A stretch of DNA of 64,000 bases from Polyangiaceae bacterium (GCA_016715885.1 JADJXL010000020.1:186001-250000); one strand, 5' to 3'. Shown: positions 1 through 9,730, numbered from the stretch's first letter. The notes: generated from the sequence alone by a model not told the origin. Made by a program: numbers and translations.

Positions 1-2840
1 AGGAGAATGGGGACTTTTTGGGGCGAGCGTTTCACGTGGTGGTGGGGAATCCGCCGTACGTGACGCCGAAGGATCCGCAGAAGCGGGACGATTATCGGGT
101 GTTTTGGCCGGAGTCGGCGACGGGCAAATATGGGTTGTCGGCGCCGTTCGTGGAGCGATTGTTCGCATTGGGGACGCACGGCGCGTTCATGGGACAAATC
201 ACGGGCAACGCCTTTGCGAAGCGCGAATTTGGCGCATCCCTCATCGAGCAAGGTCCTGCCGCGATTGGGATTTGACCGACATCATCGACACCAGCGGGGC
301 ATATATCCCTGGACACGGAACGCCAACCGTTATTTTGATTGGGCGTTCGCGAACGGCTGGGACAAGCGAAACCATTCGCGCGTGGGTGGAAAACGAGGCG
401 AACCGAAACAACCCGCAGTTGCCAGCAGGAAGGCAAGGTGTGGCAAGCGATTGCAACAGCTCCTCGTCAAGCTAACGACGACAGCGCCTTTTTGACCGTC
501 AGCAAATACCCGAGACAAGATTTTCAAACGCACCCATGGAATCTCAATGGAGGCGGCGCACCCCAGCTTCAAAAGCGAATTGTTGAGTCGAGTCGGTACA
601 CTCTTGGCAGTGTCACCGGATTGATGATTGGTTATCAGACAATCACCGGAGAGGACTCGATATATGCAGACGCGCTATCTACATGGAAGCTCGACCGACC
701 CGTTGCAACGCATTTTCTCCGTTCATTCGTCGAAGGCGACCAGATACGAGATTACTCGATAGGTCCTGGCGCTACCGTTCTCGTTCCCTTTCGTGATGTT
801 TCTGTAGGAGGCGTCGTTGCACCTGAGGAGCTTCTCGGCACCTTTAGGCGCCTCTGGCGCGCCAAAGGAATTCTTCGTCGTAGAATCGTTTCCGGGTCGA
901 CGACAATGGAGGCTGCAAAGCGACGCTGGTACGATCTTCGACGAGTGGCCACCGACAAGTTCGCCGCAAAATTTACAATTGGTGTCGCCTTCGTGGCGAC
1001 CCATAATCACTTTGCGCTCGACACGGCTGTTCGCGTGTTCAAACAATCGGCGCCCGTCATCAAACTCCCCGCCTCCGCCACCCTCGCCGATCACCTCGAC
1101 CTGCTCGGCCTGCTCAACAGCAGCACCCTGGGGTTTTGGATGAAGCAGGTGTTTTTCAATAAGGGTGAGGGCGGCGGTACACGCGTGGAGGCAGGACATT
1201 CGGCGCTTGGCAACGAATTGTGGAAAAACCACTACGAATACGACTCCACGAAACTCCAAAAAGCGCCCATCACGCAAAACGATCGCGCGGCCCGCATCGC
1301 CTTGGCCACGGCGCTCGACGAAACCGCGCAACGACGCGCGGGATGCCTGCCCGCCGCGGTGCTCGCATCGAGCGATTGGACCGCAAACGACCTGGCGGAA
1401 AAGCTGCGAGCCGCGCGCGAGACGTACCGGGCCCTGACCCATCGGATGGTCGCCCTGCAAGAAGAATTGGATTGGCTGACGTACGGATCGTACGGATTGC
1501 TGACGGGGCACGAAACGGTGGGGCCCGAAGACATCGAGCCGCTCGCGCCAGGGCATCGGCCGTTCGAATTGCTGCTGGCCCGGCACAATGCATCGTGCGA
1601 CGCGGACGAGCGGAGCGAATGGTTCCGGCGGCACGGACACGAGGAAACGACGAGCATCCCGGGGCATTACAGCGCGGAGACGAACGGGCGGATCACCGAA
1701 CGGTTGCGGATCATCGCGGCGAACGGGGACGTGCGGCTGATCGAGCAGCCGCAATTCAAACGGCGGTGGCAAACGCCGGACCTGGACGAAGAAACGAAGG
1801 CGGCTGCGGAGCATTGGCTGCTGGACCGGCTGGAGGACCTGTTCCAAGGGGCGCTGGCGACGCCGAGGCCGTACCGATTGGAAGACATCGTGACGGCGTG
1901 GACGTCGGGGGAAATGGGGGCGCGGGTGCTGGCGGTGGCGAAGGTGTACGCAGGGTCGGGGGACATGGACGTGGCGGCGCTGGCGGAGAGGCTGCTGAAG
2001 GACCATGCGGTGCCGGACCATCCGTACCGGATCTACACGGAGGAAGGGATTCGGAAGCTGCGGAAATGGCAAGAGACGTGGGCGCTGCAAGACCGTGAAG
2101 ACCAAGGGGAAAAGAACCTGAAGATCCCCGAACCGCCCGAATTCGGGAAAGACGATTTTAGAAGTGCCCGGTATTTTCAGATTCGAGGGAAACTGAACGT
2201 GCCGCGGGAACGTTTCGTGCTGTTCGCGGATGTGTCGCCAGTGGGGTATGGGTGGAATGGTTGGCGAGACAGGGACCGGGCGATGGCGCAGGTGGAAGGG
2301 TTCACGCTGGCGGAGAGTCATCCGACGGATCCGCTGCCTCGGCCGACGACGGAGGATGCGCGGCGGTGCGGGGCGACGATGGGCCTATGGGAGAGCTTGC
2401 CGGACTTGCGTCGATGGGGGCCGGCGGAGACGCGGGAAGGTGAATACGGGGAGCTCTTGGCATTTGCGCGGGAAGCGTGCGGGCAGCAGAAATGCCCGTG
2501 CGACGTGGTGGAGGTGTGGTCGGCGCAGTTGAACGACGGGAAGAAGCGGCTGCCGAAAGCGGGGAAAGGGGCGAAGAAGGCGCCGCAAAAGACGAAAGAG
2601 GCGGCGGGGGAGGCGCTCGAGAAAAAGACGAAGCCGGCGAAAATGGACGAGGCGGAGCGATACGCGGTGACGCAGAGCTTGGTGCTGTATGCGGACGGGG
2701 CGACGTTCGAGGAGCTATTGCCGCGCATTGGATCGGCGGACAAGTTGAAGGCGATCCTGGATGACTTGGTTTCGACGGGGGACATCGATACGAAGGGTCG
2801 GGGGAAGAAGAAGCTGTACATATTGACGAAGCGGGGTTGA
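1..2840 (+). pseudogene. pglX: BREX-2 adenine-specific DNA methyltransferase PglX (5' end outside window, frameshifted)
   Basis: This is the C-terminal two thirds or so of PglX, which methylates adenine in host DNA so that BREX can tell self from phage. The NPPY catalytic motif of N6-adenine methyltransferases is at nt 48-59. Downstream are the family-typical stretches YIPGHGTPT and HPWNLNGGG and a long C-terminal region resembling DUF7008, ending at the TGA at 2838-2840. The reading frame is broken by four small indels: an extra G near 252, an extra G in the GGG at 267-269, a missing base near 380 and another near 426. They cancel out, so the frame after 430 equals the frame before 250. Compensating single-base errors of this kind fit sequencing error, recent decay or slippage. 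The expected upstream partner pglW is outside the window. Downstream, the operon is interrupted by unrelated genes before pglY. Confidence 0.85.
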
Positions 2841-2982
2841 GGGGCGGTCGCGGATTGGAGGAGGCGCTCTAAGCGGGCGGGTCGCCGAGCAGCCGGCGAA
2901 TCTCCTGGGCGGCGGGATCCTCGGGCGAGTTGACCAAGCGCATGAACGATCCTGCTCCAGTGTGGGTTCGTGCAGGCGCAGT

Positions 2983-3486
2983 TCAGTCGCGGATGGAAGC
3001 TTTGATTTCGTCGTTGAGGTGTTTCAGCCGCGCAAGTTCATCGTGGAGTTGCTGCCATCCCGTATCTGCGTGCGTCATTCCCTCGAGCTGCCGTTCGATG
3101 TCCACAATGAGCGGTTCCAAGACAGCGAGGCCTGCGCCTGGTTCCTCGTTGAGCAAGCAGCAATCCGCGTACAACCATGACTCTGTGCACCGTGTTCGGA
3201 AATTCGTGAAACCCAGGCGAAGCAGATCATTCCAAGCAGTTCGGCAAGTATCGAAGGGCTGTCGATGCGAATGGGCTGCTAGCAGAATCGCTTCAGCCAC
3301 GCGTCTTCTGGTTTCCAGGACGTAAAAGTCATTACCGTCGTGGCGTTTCACGAAATCCTCTTCGACGCGTCGGTAGTCGCACAAGACGTCCTCAAAGCTG
3401 CGCTCGAATGAGCTTACCAAGATGGTCTGGATTGCTTGCCCAAGTTCCCACCCGAGTTGCTTTGTATGAATTTCTTCGTGTGCCAT
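2983..3486 (-). CDS. Hypothetical protein, possible partner of the upstream lipoprotein
   Basis: A 167-aa acidic, mostly helical soluble protein with no motif I recognise and no signal peptide or membrane segment. I chose the ATG at 3486 because a GGGA element sits about 6 nt upstream and it starts 24 nt after the preceding lipoprotein gene; a GTG at 3525 would add 13 residues and overlap that gene. It lies on the minus strand inside the BREX region, opposite to pglX and pglY, so it belongs to the inserted segment. The order (secreted protein, then a small cytoplasmic protein) resembles toxin/immunity pairs, but this is only inference. Confidence 0.6.
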   Translation of the reverse strand: MAHEEIHTKQLGWELGQAIQTILVSSFERSFEDVLCDYRRVEEDFVKRHDGNDFYVLETRRRVAEAILLAAHSHRQPFDTCRTAWNDLLRLGFTNFRTRCTESWLYADCCLLNEEPGAGLAVLEPLIVDIERQLEGMTHADTGWQQLHDELARLKHLNDEIKASIRD

Positions 3487-3509
3487 ATTCGTCCCGTACT
3501 TGCCGTTGG

Positions 3510-4262
3510 CTATTGATATTGGCACGTGGCATACACGTCGTCATCAATCTTGATGCCCGAGGGCCAGCCGTTCTTGTCGCACCTTTTGAAACACATGACA
3601 CATCGTGATGTACCATGGACGTCGCCCCATTGCGAGCCAAGAGGAGACAACAGACATTCATTGAGCTTTTTCTGGCACTCATTCTCCCACGGCCTTCGCC
3701 GCCGCAACGCCTCAATCGCATCCTTCGCAGCCCTATCCACCACTTCGACAGTTACCGCAAATAGAAACGTATACGCCCCCGCTTCGAGCACCAATTCGCT
3801 GACGACAATCGTCACGCCCGCAACGACTACCGCGGGTGAACCCATGAGCGACCGCTCTGCTGCGCTTGGCTGCTCGCGTCTGTTTTTCAGTATGTGCACG
3901 CCCTCGCGCAGGGGCTGCTCGGCAATGGGCATGGCGCGCAGAGCATTCCGCATACACGCGCCAAGGTCGTAGGCCGTGTTGGGGATATCGTCAATCGTCA
4001 CGTCCTCCTTGTCGCCGTCCTCATCCACCAGCACCTTCGAATCGAATTTATGATATCCGGGCTCCAACTGAGTTCCATATTCGGCTACGCAGTCGGCGGC
4101 TCGTGCGACCGTTACATCCGGAAGCTCAGGGCGGCCGAGCCATGGTGTCGTCTGCTTGGCGTGTACCGGCCCAAGACGACTCGTGCAACCAAGTTGCGTA
4201 AGCCCAATCGTGGTAGCCCCCAGGAGACCCATCGCTGCAACCGTGCGCAAATGTCGATACAT
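3510..4262 (-). CDS. Putative lipoprotein with Cys-rich C-terminus
   Basis: A 250-aa predicted lipoprotein. The N-terminus has basic residues, a hydrophobic stretch and a lipobox LGC with the lipidated Cys at about residue 26. The middle contains a long hydrophobic segment (SPAVVVAGVTIVVSELVLEA). The C-terminal 50 residues have a Cys pattern (ECQKKLNECL...RCVMCFKRC...CQYQ) like C-terminal modules of uncharacterised myxobacterial secreted proteins. The ATG at 4262 is chosen because it gives a clean signal peptide; 44 upstream in-frame residues look non-coding. The gene behind it (2983-3486) follows closely on the same strand. I do not recognise a function; a secreted effector is possible. Confidence 0.6.
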   Translation of the reverse strand: MYRHLRTVAAMGLLGATTIGLTQLGCTSRLGPVHAKQTTPWLGRPELPDVTVARAADCVAEYGTQLEPGYHKFDSKVLVDEDGDKEDVTIDDIPNTAYDLGACMRNALRAMPIAEQPLREGVHILKNRREQPSAAERSLMGSPAVVVAGVTIVVSELVLEAGAYTFLFAVTVEVVDRAAKDAIEALRRRRPWENECQKKLNECLLSPLGSQWGDVHGTSRCVMCFKRCDKNGWPSGIKIDDDVYATCQYQ

Positions 4263-4398
4263 CGTCACCACTTGATCGTCATCGTACGCGCACGGACAAG
4301 TCAAGTTTTCCGCCGTTTTCGCTCGCCCATCTCCATCGGTCGAGAACCTTGTCTGCACGCGCGCGCGGGGTTGAAGAGGCTGTGTCGAGAGCACGCAC

Positions 4399-4458
4399 GC
4401 GCGGGGTTGAAACCCCGCGCTACACGTTCAAAAGTCCTCCCACTGCCGTGGGAGGACT
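4399..4458. repeat. Left REP unit (two hairpins)
   Basis: First hairpin at 4399-4420: arms GCGCGGGGTT and AACCCCGCGC with a 2-nt loop. A 12-nt linker follows. Second hairpin at 4433-4458: arms AGTCCTCCCAC and GTGGGAGGACT around TGCC. Confidence 0.85.
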
Positions 4459-4532
4459 GGCCTCATTTGGGGTTTGTAAGACGTTGATGATTCCTCCGCG
4501 GTTGGCACTGATTTCGAGGTGTACGGATGGAC

Positions 4533-4973
4533 CTACGTTCGCGGCTTCATTGTGGAACCGTCATTGGTGGGCAGTTCCCACGCTGGGGCAATGGTATGTA
4601 CACCATGATGCTCTTTTTGCTGTAGAACATAATTGCGCACCGTAGGCAAATCGGTTTTGCGCAATGTGAATGCCCCGTAGCCTTCTTGCCACCGGAACCC
4701 CGTATTGGGTAAGAGTCCGTGCGAGATGATATAGGCCGAAGCGCCCTTGATTTCCTTGACGAACGTCGCCACCGCCATGGTTGGCGTCAATGCCGCGAGC
4801 ATGTGCACATGATCACTCGTGCCACCCAAAGCCATCGGTACGCATCCAATTTCACGACATTTCTCGCTCATGGCCGCATACAGAGGCTTTTCAACAGATT
4901 CTGCAATCCATGGTGTCCGACGAAAGGTGCCCCATACGACGTGGACAAACAATTCGGTAAACGTCTTGCTCAT
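4533..4973 (-). CDS. REP-associated tyrosine transposase (IS200-like, Y1_Tnp)
   Basis: A 146-aa single-strand DNA transposase of the IS200/RAYT family. Typical elements are the N-terminal HVVWGTFRR strand, the metal-binding HUH-like motif HVHML (in SDHVHML) and a C-terminal catalytic-Tyr helix with NYVLQQKEHH. The ATG at 4973 is chosen because the start MSKTFTELF matches the family; an 83-residue in-frame extension reads through the REP unit and the CRISPR edge and is not real. It is intact, alone, and flanked by inverted REP units, as expected for a RAYT. It probably acts on those REPs and on the related MITE at 52.7 kb. Confidence 0.85.
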   Translation of the reverse strand: MSKTFTELFVHVVWGTFRRTPWIAESVEKPLYAAMSEKCREIGCVPMALGGTSDHVHMLAALTPTMAVATFVKEIKGASAYIISHGLLPNTGFRWQEGYGAFTLRKTDLPTVRNYVLQQKEHHGVHTIAPAWELPTNDGSTMKPRT

Positions 4974-5079
4974 CGTCTGCCTGCGGTACCACCAAACTTC
5001 GCCTTGGCAAAGAAAAACGGTCATCCCATGTAAAATGGACGCCGAGGATTGTGTTTTGCCAACGAAACCCGTTGACGTC

Positions 5080-5139
5080 AGTCCCCGAGCGGCAGCGAGG
5101 GGACTTTTGAATGTGTAGCGCGGGGTTTTAACCCCGCGC
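5080..5139. repeat. Right REP unit (inverted relative to the left one)
   Basis: Hairpin at 5080-5105 with arms AGTCCCC and GGGGACT, then a linker ending GTGTA and the palindrome 5118-5139 (GCGCGGGGTT, TT loop, AACCCCGCGC). The preceding TTGACGTCAGTCC at about 5072-5084 recurs as TGACGTCAGTCC in the MITE near 52789. The unit ends 19 nt before the first remnant of CRISPR repeat. Confidence 0.85.
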
Positions 5140-5158
5140 GTGGTTGCGGGTGATTGTC

Positions 5159-5634
5159 GCGGGCGACCCCGTTGCGGGACAACATCAATTATCACCCGTT
5201 CACCGGGTGTTACTTGTTTCAATGCCCTTTACGCGGGCGACCCCGTTGCGGGGAGTCCGGTCTGATTTGTACCCCGCCCGGTGTCACGTGCTGTTTCAAT
5301 GCCCTTTACGCGGGCGGCCCCGTTGCGGGGGTCTCTCGGCGAACTGCTCTCTCCAGGTTTTCCTCGTTTCAATGCCCTTTACGCGGGCGGCCCCGTTGCG
5401 GGGGTCTTTGGAAAGACCTGCGCGACGGGAGTCACGTGCAGTTTCAATGCCCTTTACGCGGGCGACCCCGTTGCGGGTGCTCCTCAAAATGGAGCCAGAG
5501 GCACTAGGAGTTCCCGCTGTTTCAATGCCCTTTACGCGGGCGACCCCGTTGCGGGACATTTCAAAAAAATAGAACTCTTTCGCTCAAAAGGTGCATCGTT
5601 TCAATGCCCTTTACGCGGGCGACCCCGTTGCGGG
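5159..5634 (-). CRISPR. CRISPR array: six 37-nt repeats plus a truncated trailer-side repeat
   Basis: Full repeats are at 5216-5252, 5293-5329, 5366-5402, 5441-5477, 5519-5555 and 5598-5634. On the plus strand each starts GTTTCAATGCCC and ends CCGTTGCGGG. Spacers between them are 40, 36, 38, 41 and 42 nt. A partial copy of the repeat's 3' part (about 5159-5178) plus a 37-nt spacer precedes the first full repeat. Repeats 2 and 3 share one A-to-G change. On the minus strand the repeat ends ATTGAAAC, the usual 5' handle of type I/III crRNAs, so transcription is probably minus-strand with the leader to the right. The decayed repeat at the left end fits the trailer. No cas gene is present anywhere in the window. 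Confidence 0.95.
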
Positions 5635-6091
5635 AGCACCCCCCGCAACCGGCTTGTTTTGTAGGCTCTGCAGCACCGGAATCGCTAACCTCGCCCCCAC
5701 AGCGAGCTCAACAACTCCGATCACCACCCCGCAACGACGTCCACTTCGTGCCTTTCCCCTGCAACTTCGCAAGGTTGACACGAAGCGCCAACCCCCCTGG
5801 GTTTTGTGCCCTGTTCGACGTCAGCGTTTCCAGCTTTTCACAGACCAACTCGAACGGCTCCCCACCGCCCACGCCCACTCTCGCCCAGAACTTCCTCCCT
5901 GTAAAGAAAATTCATCACTCCACCCACACGCCACCCAGCACCCCCAAACGCCTCCGCCCTGCGCCGCTACGTTGGAGAGAGGCCTGCGGAGTGAGGTGCC
6001 GAGAAATCTCTTGCCCCCGTCCCCTCGTCTCGATACCCTCGCGCGCCCGGTCATGTGTGCCGGGGCTGTACGAGAACGAAGCGAGCTTGAG
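5635..6091. other. Intergenic region: probable CRISPR leader and pglY upstream region
   Basis: 457 nt without a supported gene. Being next to repeat 6, the repeat least likely to be the trailer, it is the expected place for the array leader (minus strand) and also carries the pglY promoter (plus strand). It is C-rich rather than AT-rich. The in-frame upstream extension of pglY starting at 5591 reads from inside a CRISPR repeat and is rejected. I see no clear promoter or terminator hairpin. Confidence 0.45.
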
Positions 6092-9000
6092 ATGCGCATC
6101 CACGACGCGTTCGACATTCCCACCATCACGGCGCTCGACGAATTCATTGCTCGGCTGGACGATACCGAAGAACGGGTAAAGAAAAACCTTTCGGAGTTCG
6201 TGCTGCCGGACGACGTGTTCAAAAAAGTCGATGCGATGCTGATCGACATCGGGCAACGGATGGCCCAGGGGCGGGACACGGGCCGATTCATTTACGGGAC
6301 GTTCGGGAGCGGCAAATCGCACCTGCTCACGGTGCTCGGGAAAATGTTCGAGCAAGACGAGACGGTGTACGCGGTGGGTGATCCGGCGCTGGGGAAACTG
6401 CGCGGTGCGCATGCGTTTTTGGACAAGGGCAAAGCGCTGGTCGTGCGGATCAACATGATGGACAAGGAATCGCTGGTGCAGGCGCTGTACGAGGGATACA
6501 ACGCGGCGCTTCCTGGGGGCATCGAGCCGATTGGGTTCACGGATGAAAAACAGATTTTTGAATTGATCGAGGAGGACGCGCAGCGGCATTATGGGAGCCT
6601 GGACGCGTTGATCGAGCAGTGCGTGGAGGAGGAAGCGTTTCGGGATGCGTCGTTTTACCACCGAAAAAGGCACGGGACGCTGAAGGAGCAAATGGACTTG
6701 GCGGCGCGGCTCTTGACGTGGCGCAACCATGGGAAAAAGATCGTTCGCGAGAAGGATTTGTGGGTATCGGCGGCGGATGGGTTCGCGCGGATCGCGGACC
6801 ATGCGAAGGCGCATGGGTACTCGAAGATCGTGTGGCTCGTGGACGAGCTGGTGATATGGATTCGGGGCAAGTCGCGGCAAGAATACATCCAGCAGATCAA
6901 CGACCTGTCGGCGCTGGTGGATCACGATTCGAAGCGGAGCCGTTCGGTGCCGTTTTTGGTGCTGGTGGCGGTGCAGCAGGACATCGCCGAGACGTGTCCG
7001 GATGATTTGTCGGAGAAGGGGTTTCGCGAGCAATTGGGGTTCGTGAGTGACCGGTTCAAGCCGCATTTGACGCTGGAAGACCAGGACTTGTACGAGGTGA
7101 CGGCGCGGCGCGTATTGAAAAAGCGTCCGGAAAAAGCGGCAGAGTTCAATGCGGCCGTGGAGGAGATGTTCAAGAAGCACGGACCCGCGATCAAAGAATT
7201 GTCGGGGGATTTGGATCCGGCGCTGGTGCGGCGATTGTATCCGTTCCATCCGGCGCTCTTGCGGGCGCTGGTGGACGTGACGCAGGCGCTGTCGCGCAAT
7301 CGTACCGCCATGGCGGCGCTGTATGGGCTGCTTGGGAAGTATCCGGCGCTCGAGGTGGGGAAGTTTTTGCCGCTGGGGGCTCTGTTCGACATTCTCTTCA
7401 CGTCGGACAACGTGGAGACGGTGCGCAAACGGGGGCAGAGCCAGATTGCATTGCGGTTCGTGGCGGCATTCGACACGTACGAGCGGCTGGTGGGCAAGAT
7501 CGACGACGCGGTGAAATCCGTGGCGGGGGCGAAGCCGGAGGAACTGCACCAATTGGTGCGGACGGTGCTCTTGTGCCAATTGAGCGACAAGCCGTATTTT
7601 CACAATGGGCAATCGCTGCACGAGCGGGTGACGGCGAGCACGCTGTTGCGGTTGAACCAAAGCGACGTCGCTGCAATGACGGAGCGGACGGGGGTGAGCA
7701 AGGTGGTGAACCTGTTCCGGGCGCTGGCGGCGAACGACGCGCAGGTGCAGGTAACGGGGGAGCAGACGGATCCGCTGGTGACGATCAAGACGGAGCGGGT
7801 GGACATTGAAAAGGTATTGGCCAGGGCGCGCGGGGACTTGGTGCACGCGGATCGGTTCCGATATTGTTTGAAGCTGCTGGACGCGGAATTGGGGCTCGGA
7901 TTGGATTCGGGGACGAGCGCTACGCTTTCGGTAACGTGGCGGGGGACGCGGCGCAAGGGGCAGGTGCGTCTGGCGAACGTGCGGACGTTGAGTTACGCGG
8001 GGCAGGAGAATGATTTCGATCCGGGGACGCACGAATTTTTGATATTGGTGGACTATCCGTTCGACGAGCAATCGGGCAGCGGGCGACAGGACGACGTGAC
8101 GGCGGTGCAGCGGGCGCGGCAGCGGAAGCGGAGCTGGACGGTGGCGTGGTTGCCGGAGCATTTCACGGAGACGGAGCGCAAGGCGCTGGACAATGCGGCG
8201 GCGATCGAGCGGATACGGGCATCGCGGCGGCATTACGTGGACAATGATTATGCGCCGCGGGAGGCGCACGCGATTGCATCGGCGCTGGAGGCGTTTTACC
8301 AGGGGCAACACGAGACGCTGAAGGCGGCGATTGGGCGACTCTACTTCGAGCAAGGCATCGTGGAGGGTTGTTCGGACTTGCTGGACAACTTGACGGTGGT
8401 CGGGCGGGACCGGGGCAAGGCGCTGGAGGGGCTTGCGCTTTCGATGCTGGACAATCGATATCCGCAGCATCCGCACTTCAAGCGTCGAGTGCAGGTGAAG
8501 GAGCTGGAGAAGCTGAGCGATTGGGTGGCGAAGGCTTCGCAAACGGGGCAGCCGGTGGACTTGAAGACGAGCGAAATGGATATCGTGACGGCGTTCGGCG
8601 TGCCGCTCGAAATGGTGTATGCGGGGGAGGCGTCGATCAGCCGGCGCATCGATGGTCGTTTTTTGACGGCGGTTCGCGATTGGATCGCGCGCGAGCCTGT
8701 GCGGTTTCGGGCGTCGGCATTGCGTGAAAAGCTGATGGCGGGCGGCAAGGATGGGTTTGGCTTTTCCGACGAGGTGGTGCGGTTCTTCTTGTATTACTTG
8801 CTGCAAGTGGAGGGGTACGAGGCGCGGGGCAAGGACAACCAGCCGCTGACGTTCGAGGGGTTATCGGGGTTGCCTTTGGAGTTCGAGCTGGTGAAGGCGG
8901 ACGTGGTGGATGCGCCGACGTGGGACAGGGCGCGAAGCGTGGCGCGCAGGCTGCTCGATGTGGAGAAAACCGGGGAATTGCCGTCGCCGCCGGAGCAGGT

Positions 9001-9730
9001 GAAGTTGTCGCAGGAGGTGCAGAAGGCGACGAAGCGATTGCGCGGGTCGGTGGAGACGTTGCAGGACCATTTGCGGCGGACGATGGGGTGGGCGAAGGTG
9101 GAGACGTCGTCGTCGGATCGGGCGATGACGATTGGAAAGCTGATCGAGGTGTTGAAGCAGATCCTGGACACGGTGGATCCGGCGCAGCGAGCGCGGATAT
9201 TGGCGGCGGTGGACAAGGATCCTGCGATGCCGGCGTGGAAAGAGCTGGCGGATATCGTCGACGAGGAGCTCCGAGCGATTCAGAAGATCGAAGCGCACAA
9301 GCGGGCATTCGAGCACATCCAGAAGCAGGGGAGCGAGGCGCAAAAACACGACGTGGTGTTGGCGTTGCAAAACCTGTTGCGCGAGCCGGTGAGCCGAAGG
9401 TTGTCGCTGAATGCGCATTTGTGGACGGAGAAGGCCGACCGGATTTTTGGGGAATTGCTCAATCAACCGCAACAAGGTTTGCCTTTGGGGAATACGGAGC
9501 CGCGGCCGACGCCCGTGCCGCCGGACGGGGGAAAAAAGAAGCCGAGTGGGAAGTACCCAGTCGCGGGCGGATCGGGACGAGGGGAGCCCATCAAGAAGAG
9601 CCAGCAGGACGTGACGCGTGAGAGGTTGCGCGAGGCATTGCTGGCGATGGTGGACGACGTGGTACAGCGCGCCGAGGGAGAGCGGTTCGACGTGGAAGTG
9701 GTGGTGACGGCGCGAGGGGGCAAGTCGTGA
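6092..9730 (+). CDS. pglY: BREX-2 ATPase PglY (DUF6079/BrxC-like)
   Basis: A 1212-aa P-loop ATPase, the large motor-like component of BREX type 2. Start ATG 6092 is chosen because MRIHDAFDIP matches the usual PglY/BrxC start; the upstream in-frame ORF runs back into the CRISPR array, and no strong ribosome site decides it. Walker A GTFGSGKS is at residues 69-76 and a Walker B-like KIVWLVDEL near residue 246. The long helical C-terminal half ends in a charged Pro/Lys-rich linker and a short conserved tail. The gene is intact, unlike its neighbours pglX, pglZ and brxHI. Its stop codon overlaps the GTG start of pglZ by 4 nt, so the two are translationally coupled. Confidence 0.9.
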   Translation: MRIHDAFDIPTITALDEFIARLDDTEERVKKNLSEFVLPDDVFKKVDAMLIDIGQRMAQGRDTGRFIYGTFGSGKSHLLTVLGKMFEQDETVYAVGDPALGKLRGAHAFLDKGKALVVRINMMDKESLVQALYEGYNAALPGGIEPIGFTDEKQIFELIEEDAQRHYGSLDALIEQCVEEEAFRDASFYHRKRHGTLKEQMDLAARLLTWRNHGKKIVREKDLWVSAADGFARIADHAKAHGYSKIVWLVDELVIWIRGKSRQEYIQQINDLSALVDHDSKRSRSVPFLVLVAVQQDIAETCPDDLSEKGFREQLGFVSDRFKPHLTLEDQDLYEVTARRVLKKRPEKAAEFNAAVEEMFKKHGPAIKELSGDLDPALVRRLYPFHPALLRALVDVTQALSRNRTAMAALYGLLGKYPALEVGKFLPLGALFDILFTSDNVETVRKRGQSQIALRFVAAFDTYERLVGKIDDAVKSVAGAKPEELHQLVRTVLLCQLSDKPYFHNGQSLHERVTASTLLRLNQSDVAAMTERTGVSKVVNLFRALAANDAQVQVTGEQTDPLVTIKTERVDIEKVLARARGDLVHADRFRYCLKLLDAELGLGLDSGTSATLSVTWRGTRRKGQVRLANVRTLSYAGQENDFDPGTHEFLILVDYPFDEQSGSGRQDDVTAVQRARQRKRSWTVAWLPEHFTETERKALDNAAAIERIRASRRHYVDNDYAPREAHAIASALEAFYQGQHETLKAAIGRLYFEQGIVEGCSDLLDNLTVVGRDRGKALEGLALSMLDNRYPQHPHFKRRVQVKELEKLSDWVAKASQTGQPVDLKTSEMDIVTAFGVPLEMVYAGEASISRRIDGRFLTAVRDWIAREPVRFRASALREKLMAGGKDGFGFSDEVVRFFLYYLLQVEGYEARGKDNQPLTFEGLSGLPLEFELVKADVVDAPTWDRARSVARRLLDVEKTGELPSPPEQVKLSQEVQKATKRLRGSVETLQDHLRRTMGWAKVETSSSDRAMTIGKLIEVLKQILDTVDPAQRARILAAVDKDPAMPAWKELADIVDEELRAIQKIEAHKRAFEHIQKQGSEAQKHDVVLALQNLLREPVSRRLSLNAHLWTEKADRIFGELLNQPQQGLPLGNTEPRPTPVPPDGGKKKPSGKYPVAGGSGRGEPIKKSQQDVTRERLREALLAMVDDVVQRAEGERFDVEVVVTARGGKS

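Larger units (their letters stand above)
4399..5139 (-). mobile_element. RAYT transposase element bounded by inverted REP units
   Basis: A 741-bp unit made of a REP-associated tyrosine transposase gene (4533-4973) between two palindromic units in opposite orientation. The left unit has hairpins at 4399-4420 and 4433-4458, the right unit at 5080-5105 and 5118-5139. Both share the arm GCGCGGGGTT and an AGTCC-type hairpin. A related 192-bp element without the gene is at 52663-52854. RAYTs are single-copy relatives of IS200/IS605 TnpA that recognise REP hairpins. A partial extra REP copy lies just left, near 4357-4375. Confidence 0.75.

Noticed and set aside
5253..5440. Shared GTCACGTGC near the ends of spacers 1 and 3
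   Set aside because: A 9-nt match is too short to show a common origin; noted only.
5144..5664. Short plus-strand ORFs across the CRISPR array
   Set aside because: They translate the repeats (NALYAGDPVAG), so they are artefacts of the array.
5591..6091. N-terminal extension of pglY
   Set aside because: It would start in a CRISPR repeat; the family start MRIHDAFDIP is at 6092.
5915..8806. 963-codon open frame on the minus strand opposite pglY
   Set aside because: It is Arg/His/Leu-rich antisense shadow of a clear P-loop ATPase gene; no motif or start signal.
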